This document shows positions 56,900-64,000 of a DNA stretch of 64,000 nucleotides, piece after piece; position 1 is the stretch's first letter, and the number at the start of each line of letters is the position of its first letter. The notes below the pieces were generated by a model, which made no database searches, was not told where the DNA came from, and saw only the letters and a program-made list of their open reading frames with translations. Made by a program: the position numbers and the translations under genes. This DNA comes from PALSA-693 sp963729695 (GTDB lineage Bacteria; Actinomycetota; Acidimicrobiia; Acidimicrobiales; Palsa-688), in NCBI GenBank assembly GCA_963729695.1, contig CAVSOT010000005.1, positions 62,001 through 126,000 on the forward strand, written 5' to 3'.

Positions 56900-57382
56900 G
56901 TGGCTGCCGACTCTTCCATCGAAGCACGACTACAGAGGCTCGAAGATATTGAATCCGTGCGCCGGCTCATGGCGACCTACCATCAACTTTGCGACGGTTG
57001 GACGGAGACCGGCACGCACAAGAACCCGGCCGGCATCGCTTCGCTGTTCACTGAGGACGGCGAGTGGGCAGTGACGGCCCGGCAGCCCGCGCCGAAGGGA
57101 CCTGAGCAAATCGCATCAATGGCGCGAGAGTTGCAAGCCATCCCATGGATCGTCCATTTCGTCGTCAATCCCGTGGTAGATGTCGACGGTGACACGGCGT
57201 GCGGAACGTTCAAAGGTGTTATTCGACGCCGTCATCGTCGCGAGGATAATCTGTCCTGGAATATGGGCCTCTATCGTCTGCCGGCGGTCCGCACGGCGGA
57301 TGGCTGGCGGATGAAACGACTGGATTGGGAATCCATGACGACGACAACGCCGTTTGATCCTGTCAACCTCTTACGAGACTGA
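56900..57382 (+). CDS. SnoaL/NTF2-like domain protein
   Basis: The 160-residue protein is a single NTF2-fold unit: ARLQRLEDIESVRRLMATYH, IASLFTEDGEWAV, VVDVDGDTACGTFKGVIRRR, RTADGWRMKRLDWESM. GTG 56900 is chosen as start because the helix begins directly after it and a GGTGGAG box precedes it. It shares family with the upstream tandem protein but not the His pair. Function not known; likely an accessory catabolic or biosynthetic enzyme. Confidence 0.75.
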   Translation: MAADSSIEARLQRLEDIESVRRLMATYHQLCDGWTETGTHKNPAGIASLFTEDGEWAVTARQPAPKGPEQIASMARELQAIPWIVHFVVNPVVDVDGDTACGTFKGVIRRRHRREDNLSWNMGLYRLPAVRTADGWRMKRLDWESMTTTTPFDPVNLLRD

Positions 57383-57568
57383 CCGGCGGTACAATGTAGG
57401 GCGTAATCCGACAGGGCCTGGCAGTCTGAGACAGTAGGCCACGCTCTTGGGCTTGCGTTTCTCTTGGATTATCGGGGTCCCAAGGGCTCCGCGGGTGACA
57501 TTGACCGGAAGTTGATGGGCATGCTTCACATCGATGCCGTAGGCCACGTTGTGGGCCACGTGTCGCTG

Positions 57569-57979
57569 ATGAGCGATACTGCAGGGATGGTTGACCGTAA
57601 CGTCTTGGGCGGGGAGCTGGAGCCCTGTGGCACGGATCCCCTCACCGGATTTTATCGAGACGGATGTTGCACCAGCGGGCCGGAGGACCCCGGGAGCCAC
57701 ACGATCTGTGCTGTGGTAACCGCCGAATTCCTGGAACATCAGCGCGGCATTGGCAATGACCTTACGACGCCCATGCCCCGGTACGGCTTTCCCGGCCTGG
57801 CGCCGGGGGATCGCTGGTGTGTGACAGCCGCGAACTGGTTGCGCGCCCACAACGATGGTGCCGCTGCGCACGTGGTGCTCGCCTCCACCCACGAGTTGGC
57901 GCTGCAGATCGTTCCCCTCTCCGCGCTCCGCGAGCACGCCGTGGACGTGCCCGCCAGCCCGAGCGGCCTCGAGGGTTGA
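57569..57979 (+). CDS. DUF2237 family protein
   Basis: The family signature is nearly complete: RNVLGGELEPCGTDPLTGFY, RDGCCTSGPEDPGSHTICAV and LAPGDRWCVTAANWLRA, with several conserved Cys (EPCGTDP, GCC, TICAV, RWC). ATG 57569 or 57587 fits the family length of about 130 residues; the frame stays open to 57464 but that part is foreign. DUF2237 proteins occur in bacteria and plants without a known function; the conserved Cys suggest redox or metal binding. Confidence 0.85.
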   Translation: MSDTAGMVDRNVLGGELEPCGTDPLTGFYRDGCCTSGPEDPGSHTICAVVTAEFLEHQRGIGNDLTTPMPRYGFPGLAPGDRWCVTAANWLRAHNDGAAAHVVLASTHELALQIVPLSALREHAVDVPASPSGLEG

Positions 57980-58236
57980 AGGGATTTCAAACGGTCGGGG
58001 CATCAGGTCCACTGAAGTCCCACCCCACCCCCAGCACATAAGTGGCGCTCGGGAATCCAAGATCGCAGGCCGGAGAGTGCAAACCGAACGGCACCTACGA
58101 TCAGCTCCGGGCCGTCAGCGCTTGAGAATGCTCTGAGTGCTGCGCGAAGGAGGTCTTCGAGACGGACGTTTCACTTCGGCCGGCTGGTGTGATCGTGGCT
58201 GTGTTTGGACCGAGGTGAGAGGCTACCTGATCCCAT

Positions 58237-59235
58237 TCAGGCGAGGGTGGGTGCGCCGTGGCGGTCGAAGCGGAGGGTTCCGATCCATAGCGACCGGACG
58301 CCACGGTTTTGGTAGCCGACCAGCCCATCCCAGGCCGCGAAGGCTAAGCGAGTGACGCCGGAGGAGTCCCGGAACACCATCGGTCCCTGGGGTCCTTGAG
58401 CGTTGCCGGTCGTCCCCACCCAGGGCCCGGAGCGGGATTGATTGTCGTAGGCCCCGAGCAATGAACTGGAGGTGGCGTAGCCGATGCCTGAGTTGGCGGT
58501 GTCGTAGTTGTTGGCTCCGTAGAACAGGTAGTAGGTGGTGCCGTGCCGTATCATCGTGGGGCCTTCCACGGTGGGGGACTGCCAGGCCTCCGACTCGCTC
58601 AGGAGAAGTGAGGGCGAGGTATCCGCGGTGAACGAAACGCCGGTGGTGGTGAGCCCCTGGGCCCAGATATGGGTTTTTTGGCCGATTGAGTTGTCGTCGC
58701 TTTTCCAGATCAGGTACAGATTGCCCGAGACGGGATCCCGGTATGGGTTGGGGTCGATAGATCCGCCATTAGTGCTCTGGCAGACGAGCGGCTCGACCGA
58801 ACGGTCAACGAACGGTCCCCCGGGCGTGGCCGAGGTGGCCACGGAGATGCACTGCATGGCCAGGGCAGTGTCTCTCACCGTGTAGTACATGACGTACTGC
58901 CTGTGGAGCCGGATCACCCCTGGCGCCCACGTGCTTCCTGGGGAGGCCCAGGCCGGTAGCACCGGCAGCGGATCCACCGGGGCGCTCCAGGACCGCAGGT
59001 CGGGGGAGCTCATGACCTGCAGATTGCGGCCAGCGCTGCCCGTGGAGTACGCCCAATAGACACCGCCGACCAACAGAAACGACGGATCCGGGAAGTCGCC
59101 GGCGTACACCGGCGCCTCGAAGGTCGAGCTGGCGGCCTCGGCTGACCCGGTGCCGGCCACGAGGGAGACTTGCACACCGGCGACAGCCACCATCAACCCG
59201 AGAGCGCCCATAATCGCTGTTCTCATTCCGATCAC
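58237..59235 (-). CDS. secreted GH43-family glycosidase (arabinanase/xylosidase-like)
   Basis: A signal peptide (IMGALGLMVAVAGVQVSLVA) ends near residue 35. The five-bladed GH43 propeller has all three expected acids: the base Asp in YAGDFPDPSFL, the pKa-tuning Asp in GGSIDPNPYRD and the acid Glu in SPTVEGPTMIRHG. It should cut arabinan, arabinoxylan or xylan outside the cell, complementing the anchored GH3 at 3.4 kb. The start may be GTG 59235 or ATG 59226. Confidence 0.88.
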   Translation of the reverse strand: MIGMRTAIMGALGLMVAVAGVQVSLVAGTGSAEAASSTFEAPVYAGDFPDPSFLLVGGVYWAYSTGSAGRNLQVMSSPDLRSWSAPVDPLPVLPAWASPGSTWAPGVIRLHRQYVMYYTVRDTALAMQCISVATSATPGGPFVDRSVEPLVCQSTNGGSIDPNPYRDPVSGNLYLIWKSDDNSIGQKTHIWAQGLTTTGVSFTADTSPSLLLSESEAWQSPTVEGPTMIRHGTTYYLFYGANNYDTANSGIGYATSSSLLGAYDNQSRSGPWVGTTGNAQGPQGPMVFRDSSGVTRLAFAAWDGLVGYQNRGVRSLWIGTLRFDRHGAPTLA

Positions 59236-60292
59236 CGCCCGTTCCTATGGCCGCCCGGTCATCCCACGGCCACCTCGAAGCAAGACTACTTGGCGGCCAT
59301 TTCGTCCTCCTACGCTCGTATTCGTTGGGTCGACGGCACTGTCGCCAAAGGCCGTGCAGAAAGCTGACGGCCACGTGGAGGGCAAGGGGAGGGAAGTGCC
59401 ATGCAGCCAGGCCAGCGGTGCGGCCTTCCAGCGCTGCGCCATCCTCGGACGATTGGGCAGGGAGCGTGACCCAACGGCACTCGGGGCGGGGGGACCGATT
59501 TACGTCAGCGACCACTTGCCAGACACACCACAGCGGCCGCGGATTTGGGGCGGCGCCAGCCGACGTTGTCGGGGCGGCACCGGTGATGGTGTTCATGGTC
59601 GTGTTCCTTTCGTGAGCGCCGGGCGTTGTTGCCGGCCTCGAAAGGATGCGCATCGACCGACCGTCGCATCGATGGTGTCGGCATGCGTCTTGGGCGGGGG
59701 TGCGGGCACCCCGACACGACGTGGCGCGGAGACAGAAGGGATCCAGCGGGTGGCCCGCAGCTTTGTATCGCCCAGTCCGTAAGTTCGTGCAGCCTGCCGT
59801 CATGACGGGGGATGTACTCCAGCGGTCGTCATGGCTGAGGGCTGCTTTGACAAGATCGGTCCAGCCAGCCGAACCCAGCGCGGGTCGCCGCCCCCTGTCA
59901 CGCCGATTCGACAATTCGGCACATCTGCGCCGAGGAAGTCGACGAAGGGGGACTGAGATCTCGGTGTCGAACGTGGCCGGGATGAGACTTCGGGGCACGT
60001 GCGGTGCCGAACGCGCGATCCGTAATCCGGGCTTACCCATCGAGTGCAGACCGCCGAACGGCACCTCCATGTGTGAGGCTTCGCACTGGGAAGTTCGAGG
60101 GACGTGCGAAAAGCACCAAGCGCTGGAGGGACCCTGGCTTTGTGGTCTCCCCTCCTAGGCCGACTAGAGGACGCTCCGGGGCGGAATTGTCGAGATACAC
60201 GGTGCCGGTGCCGGGGAGACCGGTCTCTCGGGATTGTCGTGTTGCCTGTCGGGGGGGCCGCAAGTTTGCGGCGGCGTGACTAGTCTGCGCTG
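59236..60292. other. 1.05-kb region with no clear gene
   Basis: A minus-strand ATG at 59596 with AAAGGA eight bases upstream could begin a small protein (NTITGAAPTTSAGAAPNPRP and onward), but the frame runs on into the GH43 gene out of phase and resembles no family. I leave it as a possible decayed gene. Confidence 0.4.
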
Positions 60293-61876
60293 ATGCTGAC
60301 TGGGCTCGTACGGCGCGGCGCAGCGCTCGCCGCGTTGACATGCGCACTCGGCGGCCTGGCGTCGGTGGCCGCCACCGAGAGAGCCGCGGCCGATATGTCC
60401 GCGGTGGCGGGGGTGAACTCCGTGGTGGCGTTCGGTGATGCCGGCACCCTGGTGGCTGGAAGTTCCCGCCCGGTGAGCAGCTCGCCGGTCGTGGGTATCA
60501 CCGCCACTGCTGACAAGAAAGGTTTCTGGTTGGTGACCTCGACCGGTCAGGTCCTGCCATATGGAGATGCGCGCTCCTTCGGGTCGATTGGCAACATCCA
60601 CCTCAATCAGCCTGTGGTCGGCATGGCCGCCACCCCCGACGGACACGGCTACTGGCTGGTCGCCTCGGACGGCGGCATATTCACCTTCGGCGACGCCGCC
60701 TTCCACGGCAGCACCGGCAACGTCCACCTCAATCAGCCTGTGGTCGGCATGGCCGCCACCCCCGACGGACACGGCTACTGGCTGGTCGCCTCGGACGGCG
60801 GCATATTCACCTTCGGCGACGCCGCCTTCCACGGCAGCACCGGCAACGTCCACCTCAATCAGCCTGTGGTCGGCATGGCCGCCACCCCCGACGGACACGG
60901 CTACTGGCTGGTCGCCTCGGACGGCGGCATATTCACCTTCGGCGACGCCGCCTTCCACGGCAGCACCGGCAACATTCACCTCAATCAGCCTGTGGTCGGC
61001 ATGGCTGCCACCCCCGACGGACACGGCTACTGGCTGGTCGCCTCGGACGGCGGCATATTCACCTTCGGCGACGCCGCCTTCCACGGCAGCGCCGCGGGCC
61101 TCGCCGATGTCAGCCCAACTAGGGCAGCGGTCGGCATCGCCCCCAGTCCCTCTGGCTATTGGGTAGCCTTCGGCGAAAGACGATCACCCGTGCCGGCGAT
61201 CGCCGCCTACGCTGCGACCCGAGCCGATAACATCACCGTGGCGGTAGAAGATCTTACCGACGGGCAGACGTACTACTACCGGCCCGGCGTGGTGGAGGAC
61301 ACCGCCAGCACCCTCAAGGTGGACATCCTCACCACCCTAGAGGCAAGGGCCCAGTCGGAGGAACGAGGCCTGACCGCGGAGGAACAATCCCTGGCCGTAC
61401 CGATGATCGAGGACAGCCTGGACAGCGCCGCGGACATCCTGTGGGCCGAGCTCGGCCCGGGCCCGGTGGCCTCACTGGAGCACGCCGTCGGGATGACTTC
61501 CACGGTGCCGGCGACCAACGGCATCTGGGGCGAGACGACCACCACCGCCGCCGACCGACTGGCCATGATCCGGGCAGTGGTGTTCCCCAACCCGGTCCTG
61601 AGCGACGCATCCCGCGCCTACATCCTCAACCTGATGGAGCACATAACGCCCAGCCAGGACTGGGGCGCGACCGGTGGTATACCGGCCGGGGTGACCGTTG
61701 CCCTAAAGAACGGGTTCGCTGTCATAGACGGCTGGCAGATCAACACCGAGGCCTGGGTCGACGGAGACGGCCACGACTACCTCATCTCCGTGCTCACAGA
61801 CGCCAACCCAACGGAGGCCTACGGCATACAAACGGTCAACTCCATCTCCTCCATCGTCTGGAACACCCTGCGCTAG
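60293..61876 (+). CDS. 42-residue-repeat protein fused to a beta-lactamase-like serine hydrolase
   Basis: A signal peptide (AALAALTCALGGLASVAATE) is followed by about six propeller-like repeats to residue 285 (unit GNVHLNQPVVGMAATPDGHG then YWLVASDGGIFTFGDAAFHG). The C-terminal 230 residues match class A beta-lactamase-related hydrolases: DLTDGQTYYYRPG, the SxxK nucleophile in DTASTLKVDIL, a long helix with EEQSLAVPMIEDSLDSAADI in the SDN position, and KNGFAVIDGWQINTEAWV in the place of KTG. Such domains act on beta-lactams or cell-wall peptides. Fusion to these repeats suggests targeting to a surface polymer. Confidence 0.8.
   Translation: MLTGLVRRGAALAALTCALGGLASVAATERAAADMSAVAGVNSVVAFGDAGTLVAGSSRPVSSSPVVGITATADKKGFWLVTSTGQVLPYGDARSFGSIGNIHLNQPVVGMAATPDGHGYWLVASDGGIFTFGDAAFHGSTGNVHLNQPVVGMAATPDGHGYWLVASDGGIFTFGDAAFHGSTGNVHLNQPVVGMAATPDGHGYWLVASDGGIFTFGDAAFHGSTGNIHLNQPVVGMAATPDGHGYWLVASDGGIFTFGDAAFHGSAAGLADVSPTRAAVGIAPSPSGYWVAFGERRSPVPAIAAYAATRADNITVAVEDLTDGQTYYYRPGVVEDTASTLKVDILTTLEARAQSEERGLTAEEQSLAVPMIEDSLDSAADILWAELGPGPVASLEHAVGMTSTVPATNGIWGETTTTAADRLAMIRAVVFPNPVLSDASRAYILNLMEHITPSQDWGATGGIPAGVTVALKNGFAVIDGWQINTEAWVDGDGHDYLISVLTDANPTEAYGIQTVNSISSIVWNTLR
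60590..61093 (+). repeat. 126-bp tandem repeats, four units
   Basis: Units start GGCAACRTYCACCTCAATCA at 60590, 60716, 60842 and 60968 with a strict 126-bp period and only a few base differences. The near identity implies recent homogenisation. Confidence 0.93.
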
Positions 61877-61895
61877 CTCGCGTCAGGCACCGGCC

Positions 61896-62327
61896 TTGGG
61901 CCGACCGCTTATTGTCTACGGCAACAGGCTTACCATCCCGGTGGGCACCGACTCGGTGGCGGCCGGGGTCGACTTGGTCCAGCACCAGACCGGGGAGGGC
62001 CCCGGCCTCGATGCCATCACCCAAGGAGGAACGGTCTACGCCGAGGACCTGGCCGACGATCCCCGCTGGGTCTCCTTCGGACCCGAGGCCGCCAAGGCAG
62101 CGGTGCGCAGCGCCCTGGCGCTGCGCCTATCCGACGACGCCAGTCGAGGTGCCGCCCTCATCCTCTATACCCGCCACCCCTGGGCTTTCGGGGCTTTGGA
62201 CCGGGCCAAGGGGGTGATCCTCGCCGCCATCACGCCGAACATCGTGGTCGCTATCTGCGGCACCCTAATGGACGGCTACGAGCGGCTGCCCGCCTTGGCG
62301 CTTCTCTCAGTGGAGCCACTCTCGTGA
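61896..62327 (+). CDS. GAF-domain fragment protein
   Basis: The 143-residue product reads as the second two thirds of a GAF domain: DLVQHQTGEGPGLDAITQGG, VYAEDLADDPRWVSFGPEAA and VRSALALRLSDDASRGAALI, ending LYTRHPWAFGALDRAKGVIL. In Actinobacteria this type is usually joined to an ANTAR RNA-binding domain, absent here. The first GAF strand is missing and the start (TTG 61896) is weak, so it is probably truncated at both ends. Confidence 0.65.
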   Translation: MGRPLIVYGNRLTIPVGTDSVAAGVDLVQHQTGEGPGLDAITQGGTVYAEDLADDPRWVSFGPEAAKAAVRSALALRLSDDASRGAALILYTRHPWAFGALDRAKGVILAAITPNIVVAICGTLMDGYERLPALALLSVEPLS

Positions 62328-62565
62328 CAAGCTCGCCCTCCCCCCGCAGCCACCTTTTTCCACCGGCCCGGTTCGGGTTCAGGTGCGGGCACATAGACGT
62401 TCGGCTTTACGGTCATGGTGTAGGCCTTACAGCAACGGCTGGGCCATGCTCCGGCTGTCGCCCAACCGGTTAGGCTTGATCACGTTCGAAGGGAACGTCG
62501 TCGCCCCCAGGCCCAACCGGTAACGGCGGCTCTCGCCGCTGAACATTTCGGTGAAAGACGTCGGT

Positions 62566-62630
62566 GAGGCGTGTGCCGGTGAACCGCATGGACGGTTCTG
62601 TTGGGGGCGAGCGCTGGAAACGGAGCGCTC
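62566..62630 (+). mobile_element. group II intron domain V-VI remnant
   Basis: Bases 62566-62598 (33 nt) fold like domain V: GAGGCGT pairs with ACGGTTC apart from one mismatch, around an inner TGC/GCA stem with a GTGAA-type tip. Then GGGGGC and a 7-bp hairpin GAGCGCT / AGCGCTC (62609-62615, 62624-62630) with loop GGAAACGG match domain VI. No reverse transcriptase gene precedes it. Confidence 0.5.
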
Positions 62631-62827
62631 ACGGCAACCGATCACGGCAGCCGTTGGGAAAACGAAGGGACCTGAGCCCGACCTGACCTACCGCCGCAAC
62701 CTTCCCCAGGCGAGGGCGCTAGCGCTCCATGCTGCGACCGGGAATGAAACCCGGTCGCAGCACTTTGTCGATGAACAGGAGCCGGCCGGATGCGAGCCGG
62801 CGTCGGAATCAGCCCGCTGGTCCCGGC
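62631..62827. other. intergenic region
   Basis: Nothing recognisable lies between the intron relic and the next gene; 62328-62565 is likewise empty apart from possible upstream intron sequence. Confidence 0.4.
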
Positions 62828-63568
62828 TTATTCGTCGGGATAGCCGTAGTAGAACGGACCGACACCCCACACGACCACCTCAGCGGAGGCGTCGCGATCG
62901 CCGGTGGGGGTCACGCTCAGCTCGTTCAACGGGGGGAAGTTCACCAGCCCGGTCAATGGCATCTGTAGCAGTTGTCCGGGAGTCAAATCGACCTCAGGCG
63001 CTATGTCGACACTGTTGAGGGTTATCTGCACCGACGACAGGCCCGGATTGCCGTTTTGGATAACCAGCATGTTGCGATCCTGAGGGAAGGAGAAGCCATT
63101 GCTGTCAGCGCGCCCACCCGGTATGAGGGTTTTGAACTGGCCGAGGCAAATCGTCTTCTGTTTCGCTTCGTTGATGACCTTCAGCGACCCCGACGACCCG
63201 TCAGTGCCAGAGATCTGCGTGAAATCGGCGGTGACCGGATTCGGGTCCCCGGGTGTGAAGCTGAGGACCGGAGCGGTCGCATTGATGTGGTATGGGCTGA
63301 TGAGCTTCTTGATCCCACTCGTTGCGTCCTGGGCAATCAGCTGAATGCCACCCGGCGAGGTGCTCGTGCCGACGGTGATGTTGCTGGTGTTGAGCTGACA
63401 GGTCGGGGCCGGAACGGTCCCGGCGGAGCTGGTCCCAGCGAAAGCGGGTTCGCTCTGCAAACCGATGGCAACCAGCATTACCGGTAAAGCACCCGCCGCC
63501 ACCAGGCGGGCGCGCCGCCCTCGCCCGGCCGCTTGCCCGCGACCTATCCCAAATCGACGCTGAAGCAT
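62828..63568 (-). CDS. secreted hypothetical protein, 246 aa
   Basis: AAGGGG lies nine bases before the ATG at 63568. A long signal peptide with basic start (GRRARLVAAGALPVMLVAIG, cleaved after AFA) leads into a beta-rich domain: PTCQLNTSNITVGTSTSPGG, NATAPVLSFTPGDPNPVTAD, QDRNMLVIQNGNPGLSSVQI, LTLNSVDIAPEV-like strands. Two Cys (PTC, TIC) may form a disulfide. I recognise no family; it looks like an exported surface or matrix protein. Confidence 0.65.
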   Translation of the reverse strand: MLQRRFGIGRGQAAGRGRRARLVAAGALPVMLVAIGLQSEPAFAGTSSAGTVPAPTCQLNTSNITVGTSTSPGGIQLIAQDATSGIKKLISPYHINATAPVLSFTPGDPNPVTADFTQISGTDGSSGSLKVINEAKQKTICLGQFKTLIPGGRADSNGFSFPQDRNMLVIQNGNPGLSSVQITLNSVDIAPEVDLTPGQLLQMPLTGLVNFPPLNELSVTPTGDRDASAEVVVWGVGPFYYGYPDE

Positions 63569-64000
63569 TGACTTTGATCCCCTTCCTGATATCCCAAAGG
63601 CCCGCCGCCATGGCAAGTTCGTCACTCTACGTGTCAGATTGGACACGCTGTGACGGACTCACCTTCTCATGCGGGAGGGCGGGTGTCAACCATCATTGGT
63701 TGTCTGGTTGTTACGGCGGTGATCGGTTGGGCACCGCTTACCGAATTTCTCGGAGCAGGTTGGAAAAAGCGACGCGACCTGCAGTGGGGAAATCCGATCC
63801 GTACGGCAGCCCCATGACCCGTGCCGGGATCCTCTTACGTGTCGTCGACCGGCGTCACCGCGTGAGGGTCTTAGGTCATGTGGTTTAAGCGACCGGCGGC
63901 CGGGTACGCAGGCGGCTGGTCGCGGTACGACCTGGGTGCTAACTGGGCTAGCGGTGGTGGGTCGGCGTTACGGTGCGGGCCCGGCTCCGTTATCGCCAAC
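63569..64000. other. window-end region
   Basis: I see no gene in the last 430 bases. The part next to 63568 should hold the promoter of the minus-strand secreted protein. Confidence 0.4.

Noticed and set aside
57371..58060. 229-codon minus-strand frame opposite the DUF2237 gene
   Set aside because: The sense strand carries the full DUF2237 signature; the antisense has none.
58805..60070. 421-codon minus-strand frame overlapping the GH43 gene
   Set aside because: It reads the GH43 coding region out of phase; only a small part near 59596 has a plausible start and even that is unsupported.
60164..61084. 306-codon minus-strand repeat frame
   Set aside because: It is also the mirror of sense-strand repeats and lacks a start signal.

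Overview
The window is high-GC DNA with GTG and TTG starts. It carries several secreted proteins built from 42-residue repeats around the motif GYWLVASDGGxFTFG, which I associate with soil Actinobacteriota, especially Acidimicrobiia-like lineages. That placement is an inference from gene content, because the window has no rRNA, tRNA or core housekeeping marker. Gene density is low, and the DNA between intact genes is full of recognisable but broken genes and mobile-element scraps.

Layout. (1) 0-15 kb is a catabolic region: an alpha/beta hydrolase with an adjoining methyltransferase, an SMP-30-type lactonase, a membrane-anchored GH3 glycosidase, an extradiol-type (VOC) dioxygenase, a Baeyer-Villiger monooxygenase, a second VOC protein, two SDR dehydrogenases, a carboxymuconolactone-decarboxylase-like protein and an ACMSD-like amidohydrolase. 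Together they would suit oxidation, ring opening and lactone hydrolysis of a cyclic or aromatic compound; the substrate is unknown. (2) 15-25 kb holds a universal stress protein, a methyltransferase, small membrane proteins (DUF4126-like, SLATT-like, TRIC/UPF0126), a tightly overlapping ECF-sigma / CU044_5270 / membrane-protein operon and a GNAT, interleaved with remnants of an enoyl-CoA hydratase, an IS630 transposase, a DUF1254 protein and a Dyp peroxidase. (3) 25-32 kb holds two paralogous branched-chain-amino-acid-type substrate-binding lipoproteins without permeases. Each is followed by a 15-bp perfect hairpin and preceded by paired direct repeats; a third copy survives as a scrap at 12.9 kb. 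A thioredoxin-like protein, a truncated PPOX-fold protein, PPK2 and O-methyltransferase remnants and a piece of group II intron reverse transcriptase lie around them. (4) 32.7-35.3 kb encodes an 848-residue protein with the N-terminal motif of extracellular contractile injection system (eCIS) cargo. It is the most novel-looking gene here. (5) 35-50 kb and 58-64 kb form a cell-surface region: a sulfotransferase, a DUF11-like protein, a sortase C-terminal part, three repeat proteins with different partner domains (beta-helix plus Ig-like, ASH/HYDIN-like, and a beta-lactamase-like serine hydrolase), a GH43 arabinanase-like enzyme, a DUF2252 protein and a hydrolase lipoprotein. (6) 50-58 kb has IS256 and IstB scraps, an ECF-sigma scrap, two intact SDRs plus one truncated one, a tandem SnoaL protein, a single SnoaL protein and a DUF2237 protein.

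At least four otherwise intact genes (thioredoxin-like, sulfotransferase, DUF2252, lipoprotein hydrolase) are interrupted by one apparent frameshift each. With the many decayed genes, this means either real pseudogenisation in a mobile-element-rich accessory region or residual indel errors in the assembly. Raw reads would decide.
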